Assembly (NCBI GenBank): GCA_017934625.1 | Contig: JAGBJE010000276.1 | Span: forward strand, 1 to 38,559 | Direction: 5' to 3' | DNA length: 38,559 bases | From: Pseudobutyrivibrio sp. | Lineage (GTDB): Bacteria > Bacillota > Clostridia > Lachnospirales > Lachnospiraceae | Shown: one piece after another, positions 17,380 through 26,909 of the stretch | Layout: each line of letters starts with the position of its first letter | Numbering within the stretch: position 1 is the first letter of the stretch | Notes under the pieces: generated by a model | Seen by the model: only the letters and a program-made list of their open reading frames with translations | The model's database searches: none | Told to the model about the DNA's origin: nothing | Translations under genes and position numbers: made by a program

Positions 17380-18603
17380 ATGGCACAAGAAAAAGTAATA
17401 CTAGCTTATTCAGGCGGACTTGACACAACAGCCATCATTCCATGGCTAAAGGAAAACTATAATTATGAAGTAATCTGCTGCTGTATCGATTGTGGACAGG
17501 GCGATGAGTTAGATGGACTTGAAGAAAGAGCTAAGCTTTCAGGTGCATCAAAGCTTTATATTGAAGATATCGTTGATGATTTCTGCGATAACTACATCGT
17601 TCCATGCGTACAGGCAGGCGCTGTATACGAGAATAAATATTTACTTGGTACTGCAATGGCTCGTCCTGGCATCGCAGCTAAGCTTGTAGAGATTGCTAGA
17701 AAAGAAGGTGCTACTGCAATCTGCCACGGAGCTACTGGAAAGGGTAACGATCAGATTCGTTTCGAGCTTGGTATCAAGGCTCTTGCTCCAGACATCAAAA
17801 TCATTGCTGCATGGCGTAGCGACAAGTGGAACCTCCAGTCTCGTCAGGAAGAAATCGACTACTGCAAGGCTCACGGCATCGATTTACCATTCTCTGCAGA
17901 CCAGTCTTACAGCCGTGACAGAAACCTATGGCACATTAGCCACGAAGGCCTTGAGCTTGAAGATCCTGCTACAGAGCCAAATTATGATCACCTTCTTGTG
18001 CTTACCACTCCACCTGAGAAGGCACCTGAGACACCTGAGTATGTAACTCTTACATTTGAAAAGGGTGTTCCTACATCAGTGAATGGAAAGAAAATGAAGG
18101 TAAGCGATATTATCAAAGAGCTCAATGTTATCGGTGGACGCAACGGAATCGGCATCGTCGATATCGTAGAAAACCGTGTTGTTGGTATGAAATCACGTGG
18201 CGTATACGAGACACCAGGTGGAACTATCCTTATGGAAGCACATGAGCAGCTAGAAGAACTCATCCTCGACCGCGCGACATTAGAGGTTAAAAAAGAAATG
18301 GGTGCAAAACTTGCACAGGTTTGCTATGAAGGCAAATGGTTCACACCACTTTGCGATGCTATCCAGGCATTTGTAAAATCTACCCAGGAATACGTTACTG
18401 GCGAAGTTAAGATTAAGCTTTACAAGGGCAACATCATCAAGGCTGGCACAACATCACCATACTCACTCTACTCTGAGTCACTTGCATCATTCACAACTGG
18501 TGACCTTTACGACCACCATGATGCAGAAGGCTTCATCACACTTTGGGGCCTCCCACTAAAGGTACGTGCACTAAAGCTTCAGGAAAATAAGGAAAATAAG
18601 TAA
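17380..18603 (+). CDS. argG: Argininosuccinate synthase
   Basis: The only plus-strand gene, 407 residues. It joins citrulline and aspartate using ATP. The PP-loop [15 protein letters not shown] opens the protein; [38 protein letters not shown] and [11 protein letters not shown] are family signatures. The ATG follows AAGGAG by nine bases. Codon use is visibly more biased (many GCT, CTT, ATC codons) than in the neighbours, as for a well-expressed gene. argH is not adjacent. It faces thiN and shares a bidirectional terminator with it. Confidence 0.97.
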   Translation: MAQEKVILAYSGGLDTTAIIPWLKENYNYEVICCCIDCGQGDELDGLEERAKLSGASKLYIEDIVDDFCDNYIVPCVQAGAVYENKYLLGTAMARPGIAAKLVEIARKEGATAICHGATGKGNDQIRFELGIKALAPDIKIIAAWRSDKWNLQSRQEEIDYCKAHGIDLPFSADQSYSRDRNLWHISHEGLELEDPATEPNYDHLLVLTTPPEKAPETPEYVTLTFEKGVPTSVNGKKMKVSDIIKELNVIGGRNGIGIVDIVENRVVGMKSRGVYETPGGTILMEAHEQLEELILDRATLEVKKEMGAKLAQVCYEGKWFTPLCDAIQAFVKSTQEYVTGEVKIKLYKGNIIKAGTTSPYSLYSESLASFTTGDLYDHHDAEGFITLWGLPLKVRALKLQENKENK

Positions 18604-18606
18604 AAT

Positions 18607-18646
18607 AAAAACACTATGTAGCATAAAACCTACATAGTGTTTTTTT
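18607..18646 (+). terminator. Bidirectional terminator between argG and thiN
   Basis: An 11-bp perfect stem ACACTATGTAG (18611-18621) with CTACATAGTGT (18630-18640) is followed by a T run on the plus strand and by TTTTTATTTTA on the minus strand. It can end both converging transcripts. Confidence 0.92.
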
Positions 18647-19308
18647 TAATCTCTAGACTCACAGACTATTAGGTAGCCCTCGGCCACGTGGATGGTGGCG
18701 AAGTCGTCTACGATTTCGTTGCTGACTGTGAGGGTGTTGAAGCCCTCTAAGGTGGCGCGATGAAGTGGATATTTGAAGCCCTTCATGGTGACGCCATCTG
18801 CGAAGCCTGCGTATGGAAATACAGATATGTATTTGCCGAATTGGTTGCCCTTTTCTAGTTCTAAGGTCCAACCTGGGGCAAGCATTAGGATGTAGTTGCG
18901 CTCGTCCACAAGGATAACATCACGGTCATGCTTTAGGCCAAGGCCAAGTAAGTTGATGTTTCCTAGGGTGTGGTCAATGCGGGCGCCAGTGCCTCCTAAG
19001 ATATATATTTCATCAGTATTTTTAGTACGTTTAAAAGCCAGGCGTAAAGCAAATTCGGTGTCTGTATCATCCTTGATAGGATTAAGCTTTATCACCTCAG
19101 CTCCTGTGTCTTCTATTTTCTTGTATGCATCATCTGATATAGAATCAAAATCGCCTACAACAATATCCGGATTAACTCCAAGGTCTAAGCAGGATTCAAA
19201 ACCGCTATCACAGGCAATAAATAAAGTCGTATCTATTGAATGGTCTGCTATAAATCCCTTAGCAAACTCAGGATTAATATCACCGCCTGCTATAATAAAT
19301 ACTATCAT
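18646..19308 (-). CDS. thiN: Thiamine diphosphokinase
   Basis: The 220-residue protein makes thiamine diphosphate from thiamine and ATP. Signatures: IIAGGDINPEF, ACDSGFESCLDLG, IVVGDFDSIS, LNPIKDDTDTEFALRLA and ILGGTGARIDHTLGNINLL, followed by the C-terminal thiamine-binding beta region. It overlaps rpe by 4 bases and ends the fmt-to-thiN operon, the order commonly seen in Firmicutes. Length and motifs are intact. Confidence 0.95.
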   Translation of the reverse strand: MIVFIIAGGDINPEFAKGFIADHSIDTTLFIACDSGFESCLDLGVNPDIVVGDFDSISDDAYKKIEDTGAEVIKLNPIKDDTDTEFALRLAFKRTKNTDEIYILGGTGARIDHTLGNINLLGLGLKHDRDVILVDERNYILMLAPGWTLELEKGNQFGKYISVFPYAGFADGVTMKGFKYPLHRATLEGFNTLTVSNEIVDDFATIHVAEGYLIVCESRD

Positions 19309-19967
19309 CGCATTTTCTCCAAAAGAGCTTCGGCATTAGCTTTTACATCACCATTAAAAACAGCTGAGCCTGCAACGATGATATTAGCGCCTGCATCTAA
19401 TGCATCGTCGATAGTATCGATATTAATTCCACCGTCAACCTCAATATCTATCTTCGCTCCCACCTCATTACACAGCTTAACCAGCTCACGAACCTTATCA
19501 ATTGTATAAGGGATAAGCTTCTGTCCGCCAAAGCCAGGATTAACTGTCATAATAAGAACCATGTCAACCTTATCAAGAACATGCTTAATAGTAGCTACTG
19601 GTGTAGCAGGATTAAGAGCAACACCTGCCATGGCTCCATTTGCCTTAATTAAATCAATAGTAGCATCCAAGTGCTTGCAAGCTTCAGCATGAACTGTAAT
19701 AATATCAGCCCCTGCTTCAGCGAAATCCTTAATGTATCTCTCAGGATCTACAATCATCAGATGTACGTCAAATAATCTGTCCGTATACTTACGAATGCTC
19801 TTAAGTACTGGCATTCCATAGCTGATACTTGGCACAAAAACCCCGTCCATTACATCAAAATGAACATATTGTGCGCCAGCCTCATCGATAAGCTCAAGCT
19901 GTTCCTTTAATACCCCAAAATCAGCTGATAAAATTGATGGTGCTAAGCATTTTTCCATATTAATCAC
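19305..19967 (-). CDS. rpe: Ribulose-phosphate 3-epimerase
   Basis: This TIM-barrel enzyme interconverts ribulose 5-phosphate and xylulose 5-phosphate in the pentose phosphate pathway. APSILSADF, HFDVMDGVFVPSISYG, HLMIVDPERYI, MTVNPGFGGQKLI and IEVDGGIN are the family blocks with the metal and catalytic residues. The longest start is a GTG (19967) overlapping the rsgA stop as GTGA; an ATG at 19958, five bases after AGGTGA, is at least as likely and would shorten the protein by three residues. It overlaps thiN by four bases. Confidence 0.95.
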   Translation of the reverse strand: MINMEKCLAPSILSADFGVLKEQLELIDEAGAQYVHFDVMDGVFVPSISYGMPVLKSIRKYTDRLFDVHLMIVDPERYIKDFAEAGADIITVHAEACKHLDATIDLIKANGAMAGVALNPATPVATIKHVLDKVDMVLIMTVNPGFGGQKLIPYTIDKVRELVKLCNEVGAKIDIEVDGGINIDTIDDALDAGANIIVAGSAVFNGDVKANAEALLEKMR

Positions 19968-20851
19968 CTATACTTGTTATTCCTTTCGTTTACCATTTCC
20001 CCATAGATTTGCAGATAGTTTTCATATCTGCTTGCAGCTATTTCTCCATTTGAAACAGCATCCTTAACCCCACATTTTGGTTCCTTGTCATGGGCACATC
20101 CTGTAAACTTACAGTTAGATGCTGGCTCAATAAACTCTGGAAACAGCGTATACAAATCAACCGGCTCCATCTTAGGAACAAACAGGGACGAAAAACCAGG
20201 TGTATCCATAATGAATGTATCTTCCCCAAGATACAAAAGCTCGGAATGTCTAGTGGTATGCTTTCCTCTTCCAATCTTTTCGGAAACCTCTCCTGTCTCC
20301 ATTGAATGTCCCTCTGTAAGCATATTCACAATAGAGCTTTTTCCAACACCTGAAGGTCCTGCCACAGTTGATGTCTTACCTTGTAGTACTTGTTTTATTT
20401 CATCAATGCCCTTCTCTTCCTTGGCAGAACAAAAGATAACCTTATATCCGGCTCTTTCATAAGTATCTCGCATCCTTTGCTCGAAGCCATCATCTGCAAT
20501 ATCTTCTTTATTAAAGCATATCACAATTGGTAGCTCCTGTTCTTCCATCATACACAAAAATCTGTCTAAAAGATTAAGATTTGGCTCGGGATTCTTAGTA
20601 GCAAAAATGAGCAATGCCTGGTCAACATTTGCCACCGCAGGTCTGATGAGCTCAGACTTACGTGGCAAAAGCTCTACTACATTGCCCGTTTTTTCATCTT
20701 CAGAGATGATGTCAATAATGACATCATCTCCTACTAAAGGTTTTACTTTTTCTTTTCTAAAGGCTCCTTTAGCCTTACATTCATAAATGCCTGAATCTAC
20801 TACATATACATAATAGAAGCCTGCAATTCCTTTGATAATCTTTCCTGTCAT
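19964..20851 (-). CDS. rsgA: Ribosome small-subunit-dependent GTPase A
   Basis: RsgA is a circularly permuted GTPase that checks late assembly of the 30S subunit. An N-terminal OB-fold (about 1-70) precedes the GTPase domain with motifs in permuted order: CFNKED (G4), CSAKEEKGIDEI (G5), AGPSGVGKSSIVN (G1) and DTPGFSS (G3). A C-terminal zinc finger contains CKFTGCAHDKEPKCGVKDAV. The gene starts 3 bases after the PASTA kinase stop and overlaps rpe. 295 residues is normal. Confidence 0.96.
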   Translation of the reverse strand: MTGKIIKGIAGFYYVYVVDSGIYECKAKGAFRKEKVKPLVGDDVIIDIISEDEKTGNVVELLPRKSELIRPAVANVDQALLIFATKNPEPNLNLLDRFLCMMEEQELPIVICFNKEDIADDGFEQRMRDTYERAGYKVIFCSAKEEKGIDEIKQVLQGKTSTVAGPSGVGKSSIVNMLTEGHSMETGEVSEKIGRGKHTTRHSELLYLGEDTFIMDTPGFSSLFVPKMEPVDLYTLFPEFIEPASNCKFTGCAHDKEPKCGVKDAVSNGEIAASRYENYLQIYGEMVNERNNKYR

Positions 20852-20854
20852 AGA

Positions 20855-22789
20855 TTAATTGGCTGTTCCTTGTACAACTTGATTTACTATAGGGTCACCT
20901 GGTACCCCCTCTGCAGGTGTAAGAGAAACTGTAAGCTCTGCCTTTGTAACATCAGATATATTAATCGCACCACTCTTTGGAATAGAGCCTGACTTGTTCA
21001 ACTCAGCAATAGAATATGTACATTCACCCTCATAAGGATTTGCAATTGTATAATTGTAGGTTGTTGTCTTAGCCCCTTTACTTATTACAAGTGTAATAGT
21101 GGTATTAGCTGCTACCATTTCACCTGGTGCAATTGACTGGCTGATAACCTGGCCAGTAGGAACTGTGTCAGAGTAATCTGATGATGTGCTTGTTACAACA
21201 ATATTCTTTGCATCAAGTACTGTTGTAGCCTCAGCCTGTGTAAGACCAACTACACTAGGAACTGCGACTGTAGCATCAGCATCGGAAGTAGTGTTTTCTG
21301 TTCCTGTAGCTGGTGTTGTAGTTTCAGTTGTATTATTAGTGCTTTCACTTGTAGTATTTGAACTAGTATCACTATTTGACTGTGAGCTTGAAGAATCACT
21401 TGAAGTTGAGCTATTCTTCTCTTCTTCGCCTGAAACTGTTAGTCTAAGTGTATCATTTAATGAGAATTCATCACCCTCTTTTGTTGACTGACTCAAAACA
21501 ACACCATCTTCATAGTCGTCACTGTCTTCATATGAAACCAAAATGTTATCATCATCTAGGCCAATTCCCTTAAGCTCTGTTTCAGCCTCTTCTAATTGAG
21601 TACCAACAACATTAATCATAGTTACCTTTTTAGAGCCGAACTTGAATACACCAATATGTGTTCCAAGAATAGCAACTAAAATAACAACAATAGCAATACC
21701 TGCTACGATTCCTGAAATGGTGATAATTTTATCCATTCTGGAATCATCTTCCCCATCCTCGTCATCATAGTACTCGTCGTCATCGTAGTATTCATCATCA
21801 TAATACTCGTCATCATAGTACTCTTCTTCATCATCATCGTATTCGTCATCGAAGATAAGAGCCTGGGCAGCCTTTTTAGTAATGGATTCCTCTTGCTCAG
21901 GAGTAATACGACTCATCACCTGTGTCTTGCCAAGATCTGAGGCTTCCATAATCTGAACAAAATCCTCATTAGGACTAACAAGTGCCTTCTTTAAATCCAT
22001 AAGCATGTCAGAGATAGTTGGATATCTTCTATCTGGTGACTTCATTGTAGCCTTAAGGATAATCTTCTCTAATGAAATAGGTAGGTCTGGTGCATATGCA
22101 CTAGGTGCAACCATCTCCTCCTGCAAATGCTGAATAGCGATTGCAACAGTGTTATCTCCATCAAATGGAACACGACCTGTAACCATTTCGTACATTACAA
22201 TACCAAGAGAATAAATATCACTCTTGCCATCTACAAAACCATTTCTAGCCTGCTCAGGTGATGAATAATGAACAGAACCCATCACGTCAGCATGGATTGT
22301 GTTAGAGCTTGCTGCTCTAGCGATACCAAAATCAGTAACCTTAACCTTACCCTCTGTAGAAATAATAATATTCTGTGGCTTAATATCTCTATGAATGATT
22401 CCCTTCTGGTGAGCGGCCTCGATACCACGTCCCACCTGAATGGCAATTGAGATTGCTTCCTTGAAGTTAAGCTGTCCCTTCTTTTCGATATATGTCTTAA
22501 GTGTAATACCCTCAACATATTCCATAACGATGAAGTACATGCCATTCTCAGAACCTACATCATAAATATTAACAATGTTAGGATGCTCCAGGCCAGCTGC
22601 TGACTGAGCCTCTGTTCTAAACTTTGCAACAAAGGTTGCATCCTCTGAGAATTCCTGCTTTAAAATCTTAATAGCAACTTCTCTACCTAATATATGGTCC
22701 TTAGCGCGATATACATCTGACATTCCGCCTGCGCCAACTTTATCAATAACTTCATATCTGTCTGCTATAAATACGCCTTGTGTAATCAT
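20855..22789 (-). CDS. prkC: PASTA-domain serine/threonine kinase (PrkC/Stk1 type)
   Basis: The 644-residue membrane kinase has an N-terminal catalytic domain (1-270: DKVGAGGMSDVYRAKD, VAIKIL, IIHRDIKPQNI, VTDFGIAR), an acidic Tyr/Asp/Glu repeat at about 311-346, one membrane helix (about 355-378) and an extracellular part with two PASTA repeats (about 390-455 and 510-575: VPSVVGLTQAEATTVLDAKN), separated by a Ser/Thr/Asn-rich linker, and an unassigned C-terminal domain. PASTA kinases sense muropeptides or lipid II and regulate wall synthesis and division. It lies 14 bases after its phosphatase gene. Many homologues have three or more PASTA repeats; two clear ones are seen here. Confidence 0.95.
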   Translation of the reverse strand: MITQGVFIADRYEVIDKVGAGGMSDVYRAKDHILGREVAIKILKQEFSEDATFVAKFRTEAQSAAGLEHPNIVNIYDVGSENGMYFIVMEYVEGITLKTYIEKKGQLNFKEAISIAIQVGRGIEAAHQKGIIHRDIKPQNIIISTEGKVKVTDFGIARAASSNTIHADVMGSVHYSSPEQARNGFVDGKSDIYSLGIVMYEMVTGRVPFDGDNTVAIAIQHLQEEMVAPSAYAPDLPISLEKIILKATMKSPDRRYPTISDMLMDLKKALVSPNEDFVQIMEASDLGKTQVMSRITPEQEESITKKAAQALIFDDEYDDDEEEYYDDEYYDDEYYDDDEYYDDEDGEDDSRMDKIITISGIVAGIAIVVILVAILGTHIGVFKFGSKKVTMINVVGTQLEEAETELKGIGLDDDNILVSYEDSDDYEDGVVLSQSTKEGDEFSLNDTLRLTVSGEEEKNSSTSSDSSSSQSNSDTSSNTTSESTNNTTETTTPATGTENTTSDADATVAVPSVVGLTQAEATTVLDAKNIVVTSTSSDYSDTVPTGQVISQSIAPGEMVAANTTITLVISKGAKTTTYNYTIANPYEGECTYSIAELNKSGSIPKSGAINISDVTKAELTVSLTPAEGVPGDPIVNQVVQGTAN

Positions 22790-22803
22790 TTATTCTCCTT
22801 TTA

Positions 22804-23523
22804 CTACTCAATAATTATAACTGAAACATTATCCTTACCACCATGTGTGTTGGCAAGCTCCACCAATCTATCAGCTCGATTTGCAATAGTATTGTCTGAT
22901 GTAATAACTGAAAAAATTTCGTCATCATCAACCATATTTGTCAAGCCATCTGAACATATAAGAATGTGCTCCCCGCCGTTAATGGCTACATCAAAATAAT
23001 CTGCAGTAATGGTCTTTTCAGCTCCAACAGCTCTTGTAATCATATTCTTACGTTTATCATACTTTGCATTTACCTCATCCAGCTCACCGGTACGCACCAG
23101 CTCTGCAACCACAGAGTGATCCTTTGTAACCTGCTTAAGTCTATCACTGTTTGCAACGTACAACCTGCTATCACCTACATTAGCTACATAAAGATGTCCA
23201 TCAAAAACAGTAGCTAAAACCAATGTGGTTCCCATTCCAGCCTTGGTTGGGTCAGTCTGAGCTTCAGAATAAATTTTGTTGTTTGCAATCTGTATTGCCC
23301 TTTCAAAAATCCTAACAGTTTCAAGCTCAGTAGAATTCTTGATTTCGTCTACAATAATCTCTACGCATTTAGCGGAAGCATAATCTCCAGCCAGCTCACC
23401 GCCCATGCCATCAGCGACTATATAGAGATTTGGCAATTTACCAACTCTTTCATCGGATGAAAAAACGCAATCTTGATTAACACGCCTTTTTACTCCGACA
23501 TCTGTCTTTTCATAGCTTATCAT
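22804..23523 (-). CDS. prpC: PP2C-type serine/threonine phosphatase (PrpC/Stp1)
   Basis: The 239-residue PPM-family phosphatase reverses the adjacent kinase. Metal-binding and catalytic motifs are complete: VGVKRRVNQDCVFSS, YIVADGMGGELAGDYAS, YVANVGDSRLYV, ILICSDGLTNMVDDDEI and GGKDNVSVIIIE. Its start codon overlaps the rlmN stop by one base and the kinase follows after 14 bases, so the pair is cotranscribed. Confidence 0.96.
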   Translation of the reverse strand: MISYEKTDVGVKRRVNQDCVFSSDERVGKLPNLYIVADGMGGELAGDYASAKCVEIIVDEIKNSTELETVRIFERAIQIANNKIYSEAQTDPTKAGMGTTLVLATVFDGHLYVANVGDSRLYVANSDRLKQVTKDHSVVAELVRTGELDEVNAKYDKRKNMITRAVGAEKTITADYFDVAINGGEHILICSDGLTNMVDDDEIFSVITSDNTIANRADRLVELANTHGGKDNVSVIIIE

Positions 23524-24593
23524 TAAATAGTCCCTTTCGAAGCGTCCATGTCTGCATGTCGCTTTCTCAGTTGTCCACAGGCCCCGTCAATATCGCGACC
23601 CATTTCCCTTCTAATAGTAGCATTATTCACATATTTTTCAATCTTTTTTTGGAAGGCATAAGCCCTATCCATCGAAGGAGACACGAAGTCTCTCTCCTTG
23701 ATTGGATTAACTGGAATCAGGTTAACATGGCAGTTCAGATGCCCTATTAGCTTTCCTAATTCCTCTGCATCCACATCCCTGTCATTAACACCACCTACAA
23801 GCGAATACTCAAAGGTAATTCTTCTGCCTGTTTTATTGAAATAATACTCACAGGCATCTATCAACTCATGTATTTCGTATTTGTTGGCAACTGGCATCAG
23901 CTCTTTTCTCTTCTCCTGATTAGGAGCATGCAAGGATATGGCAAGAGTGATTGTCAAATCCTCATCTGCCAACTGCTTAATCTTAGGTACGATTCCACAT
24001 GTACTAACCGTAATGTTACGCTGAGAAATGTTAAGTCCATTCTCATCAGATAATAATCTAACAAATTTTACGATATTATCATAGTTATCCATTGGCTCAC
24101 CTGTACCCATCACTACCACATTGGATACGCGCTCGCCAGTATCTCTTTGTATGGCGTAAATCTGGCCCAGCATCTCTGCTGGAGTAAGATTTCTAACCCA
24201 TCCATCAAGTGTTGATGCGCAGAATCGGCATCCCATTTTGCAGCCAACCTGTGAGCTGATGCATACAGAATTGCCATGCTTATAGCTCATCCAAACGCTT
24301 TCTACCATCTCACCATCGAAAAGCTCAAATAGGTATTTTCTGGTGCCATCTATCTTAGAAACCTGCAAATCGATTTGCTTAAGTGGTCTGTAATTGCAAT
24401 TAGCATCTAGCTTATCCTTTAGAGACTTTGGGATATTTTTCATCTCATCATAGTTAAGGGCTAAATGCTTATGCATCCACTCGTACAGCTGCTTTGCTCT
24501 AAATTTAGGCTCTGACAAATCCTTTGTTATATAATCTGTCAGCTCTATTAAATTAAGTGATCTAATGTCTACTAATTCTTTTTCATTACACAT
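23523..24593 (-). CDS. rlmN: 23S rRNA/tRNA adenine-C2 methyltransferase RlmN
   Basis: The 356-residue radical-SAM enzyme methylates A2503 of 23S rRNA and A37 of some tRNAs. The cluster motif SQVGCKMGCRFCASTLDGWV, SAM-binding VVMGTGEPMDNYDN, ISLHAPNQEKRKELMPVANK, FEYSLVGGVND and the C-terminal Cys of RREMGRDIDGACGQLRKR are present. The start lies 22 bases inside the end of rsmB and has only a weak ribosome binding site, so translational coupling is likely. Cfr is a relative, but gene order supports RlmN. Confidence 0.96.
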   Translation of the reverse strand: MCNEKELVDIRSLNLIELTDYITKDLSEPKFRAKQLYEWMHKHLALNYDEMKNIPKSLKDKLDANCNYRPLKQIDLQVSKIDGTRKYLFELFDGEMVESVWMSYKHGNSVCISSQVGCKMGCRFCASTLDGWVRNLTPAEMLGQIYAIQRDTGERVSNVVVMGTGEPMDNYDNIVKFVRLLSDENGLNISQRNITVSTCGIVPKIKQLADEDLTITLAISLHAPNQEKRKELMPVANKYEIHELIDACEYYFNKTGRRITFEYSLVGGVNDRDVDAEELGKLIGHLNCHVNLIPVNPIKERDFVSPSMDRAYAFQKKIEKYVNNATIRREMGRDIDGACGQLRKRHADMDASKGTI

Positions 24594-25843
24594 ATAAAAA
24601 ATCCATCATGATTCTTATCAGGTAATAGCTGTTCGCAATTTTTAATTGTAAACTCCTTATGTGAAGATAAGAAGTTTTCTACCTGATTTTCATTTTCATC
24701 TTTGTTAATCGTGCAAGTACTATAGCAAAGTGTTCCACCTGCCTTCACATATCTTGCAGCATTTTCAAGTATCCTGGCCTGAAGATTTACAAGTTCTGCC
24801 AAAGATTCTTCAGTCTGATTATATTTAATATCAGGCTTTTTTCTGATTATACCAAGTCCTGAACATGGCAAATCAGCAATTACTACATCGTACTTGTTTT
24901 CGGATGATTCGTCAAATACTGTGGCATCATATTGTTCGGCTTTAACATTTGTCGCCCCGGTTCTTTGAATATTTTCATTGATAAGAGCTACCTTGGCCTC
25001 AGTAAGATCACGGGCCAGCACTGTTCCCTTAGCCGCAAGCTCCGAAGCATGAAGAGCCTTGCCACCAGGAGCAGCACACAGGTCTAATACTGCATCACTT
25101 TCCTTAATTCCTGCTTTATATGGTACAAGCTGTGAAGAATAATCCTGAATGTAAAATAATCCTTCATTAAATTCTGGAATTGATGAAATCACATTAAAGC
25201 CTGCCATATAAAGTGCACTAGGAATATTATCGCATATACGAACTGATATATCTTGTGCTTTAAGCTTATTCATAAGCTCATCTCTAGTAATCTTGCCTAG
25301 ATTAACCCTAATGCAAAGCTCCTCTGGTTCGAAAAATCCCTTCAGGATTTCTTTAGTCTGCTCTTCGCCATAATCAGCATTCCACTTATCTACAATCCAC
25401 TGAGGCATAGAATACTTAACACATAAATCTGTAATATTAAGATTGCCCTTGTCCCTTGCAATGCTTCGTAAAACTCCATTAACAAACCCAGATAATCCAG
25501 CAAAGCCACGCTTCTTTGCAAGCTTAACATATTCATTACAGGTTGCAGAATCTGGCACTGCATCCATGTAATATATTTCAAAAGCACCCATTCGCATGAT
25601 TGTACGAATAAGTGGTTTCATCTTTTTCACCTTAGTTTTGGAGTAGCTGTTAATAATGTAATCAAGCTCAATCATTCGTTCCAATGTACCATTAACAAGA
25701 CGAGTAATAAAAGCTCTTTCACTTTTTTCTAAATATCCATATTTATCTAAAACTGCCTTAAGATAAATATGGGAAAACTGGCCATGCTCCAAAATCTCAA
25801 TCAAGGTATCAGCTGATATTTCTCTGATATTAATCCCTGCCAT
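24572..25843 (-). CDS. rsmB: 16S rRNA cytosine-967 C5-methyltransferase
   Basis: The 423-residue protein has an N-terminal NusB-like RNA-binding domain (about 1-140: LKAVLDKYGYLEKSERAFIT) and a SAM methyltransferase domain with VLDLCAAPGGKALHASELA, VIADLPCSGLGIIRKKPDIK (first catalytic Cys) and LCYSTCTINKDENE (second Cys). It modifies 16S rRNA. It starts 20 bases after fmt and overlaps rlmN by 22 bases. Confidence 0.96.
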   Translation of the reverse strand: MAGINIREISADTLIEILEHGQFSHIYLKAVLDKYGYLEKSERAFITRLVNGTLERMIELDYIINSYSKTKVKKMKPLIRTIMRMGAFEIYYMDAVPDSATCNEYVKLAKKRGFAGLSGFVNGVLRSIARDKGNLNITDLCVKYSMPQWIVDKWNADYGEEQTKEILKGFFEPEELCIRVNLGKITRDELMNKLKAQDISVRICDNIPSALYMAGFNVISSIPEFNEGLFYIQDYSSQLVPYKAGIKESDAVLDLCAAPGGKALHASELAAKGTVLARDLTEAKVALINENIQRTGATNVKAEQYDATVFDESSENKYDVVIADLPCSGLGIIRKKPDIKYNQTEESLAELVNLQARILENAARYVKAGGTLCYSTCTINKDENENQVENFLSSHKEFTIKNCEQLLPDKNHDGFFICVMKKN

Positions 25844-25863
25844 TTACTACCTCACAATTATTT

Positions 25864-26796
25864 CTATCTATTAGCTGACAAAACAGTGCCTGCTTCAAGC
25901 TGATATCCTCTAAGGAAATCCCCTGTAGCCATACGCTTTTTGCCCTCTAGCTGAAGCTCATTAATCTCAAGTGCTTTATCACCACATGCTATCGTAAATA
26001 CGTTTTTATTAACATCGATGACTGTGCCCGCTTCACCAGTTTTATCTACCACAGTAGCCTTCCAAAGCTTTAGCTGTTTACCATTTACAAATGTAAATGC
26101 AGATGGCCATGGATTAAGTCCTCTGATTAGTCTTTCAATCTCTTCTGCCGATTTATTCCAATCGATATTACCCATGTCCTTACTAATCATGCCTACATGA
26201 GTGGCTTCTGATTCATCCTGAGGAACTGGGGTAATCTCACCTCTTTCAAGTGCTTCGATAGTCTTGACTGCAAGCTGACCTCCATCAAGTGCCAGCTTAT
26301 CAAAAAGGCTTCCACCAGTCTCATCAGCTTCAAGCTCAATCTCAGATTTAAGAAGCATATCTCCGTCATCAAGGCCTGGTCCCATAAGCATTGTAGTATT
26401 TCCTGAAACCTTTTCTCCGTTGATAACAGCCCACTGAATTGGGGCAGCTCCACGATACTTAGGAAGAAGTGAGCCGTGAACATTAACACAGCCAAGGCGT
26501 GGCATATCAAGAATCACCTTTGGCAAGATTTGTCCAAAGGCAGCCACTACAAACACATCTGCCTCGTACTGTCTTAAGAATTCCACCGATTCCTCAGCCC
26601 TAATCTTAACTGGCTGATAAACTGGAATATCATGGGCTATGGCAAATTCCTTCACCGGTGTAGGCTGAAGCTTTCCGCTACGTCCCTTTGGCTTATCTGG
26701 CTGGCTCACCACAAGGATTACTTCGTGGCCCGCCTCATATATAGCCTTAAGTGTCTCCACCGCAAAATCCGGTGTACCCATAAATACTACTTTCAT
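25864..26796 (-). CDS. fmt: Methionyl-tRNA formyltransferase
   Basis: Fmt formylates initiator Met-tRNA using 10-formyl-tetrahydrofolate. VVFMGTPDFAVETLKAI, VSQPDKPKGRSGKLQPTPVK, VNVHGSLLPKYRGAAPIQWA and TTMLMGPGLDDGDML mark the N-terminal formyltransferase domain, followed by the tRNA-binding C-terminal domain (NPWPSAFTFVNGKQLKLW). The 310-residue length is usual. It is the first gene of the operon here; def and priA, which often precede it, are absent. Confidence 0.97.
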   Translation of the reverse strand: MKVVFMGTPDFAVETLKAIYEAGHEVILVVSQPDKPKGRSGKLQPTPVKEFAIAHDIPVYQPVKIRAEESVEFLRQYEADVFVVAAFGQILPKVILDMPRLGCVNVHGSLLPKYRGAAPIQWAVINGEKVSGNTTMLMGPGLDDGDMLLKSEIELEADETGGSLFDKLALDGGQLAVKTIEALERGEITPVPQDESEATHVGMISKDMGNIDWNKSAEEIERLIRGLNPWPSAFTFVNGKQLKLWKATVVDKTGEAGTVIDVNKNVFTIACGDKALEINELQLEGKKRMATGDFLRGYQLEAGTVLSANR

Positions 26797-26823
26797 CTAT
26801 ATCAATCCTTTCTCAATAACGCA

Positions 26824-26874
26824 AAATAAAACGCCTAAAAAGGCTACACTTTAGTGTACCATTTTAAGGCGTTT
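26824..26874 (-). terminator. Terminator ending the ABC exporter operon
   Basis: On the minus strand AAACGCCTTAAAAT pairs with TTTTTAGGCGTTT around an inner TACACT/AGTGTA stem, then runs into TTTTATTTTG. It lies about 35 bases after the last ABC gene and 28 bases before the fmt start, separating the two operons. Confidence 0.85.
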
Positions 26875-26909
26875 CGTACAACTTTTACTGTCTATGGAAA
26901 TATATATTG

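Noticed and set aside
21186-21491. Plus-strand open frame rich in Val and Ser opposite the kinase linker
   Set aside because: It mirrors the low-complexity Ser/Thr linker of the PASTA kinase and is not a separate gene.
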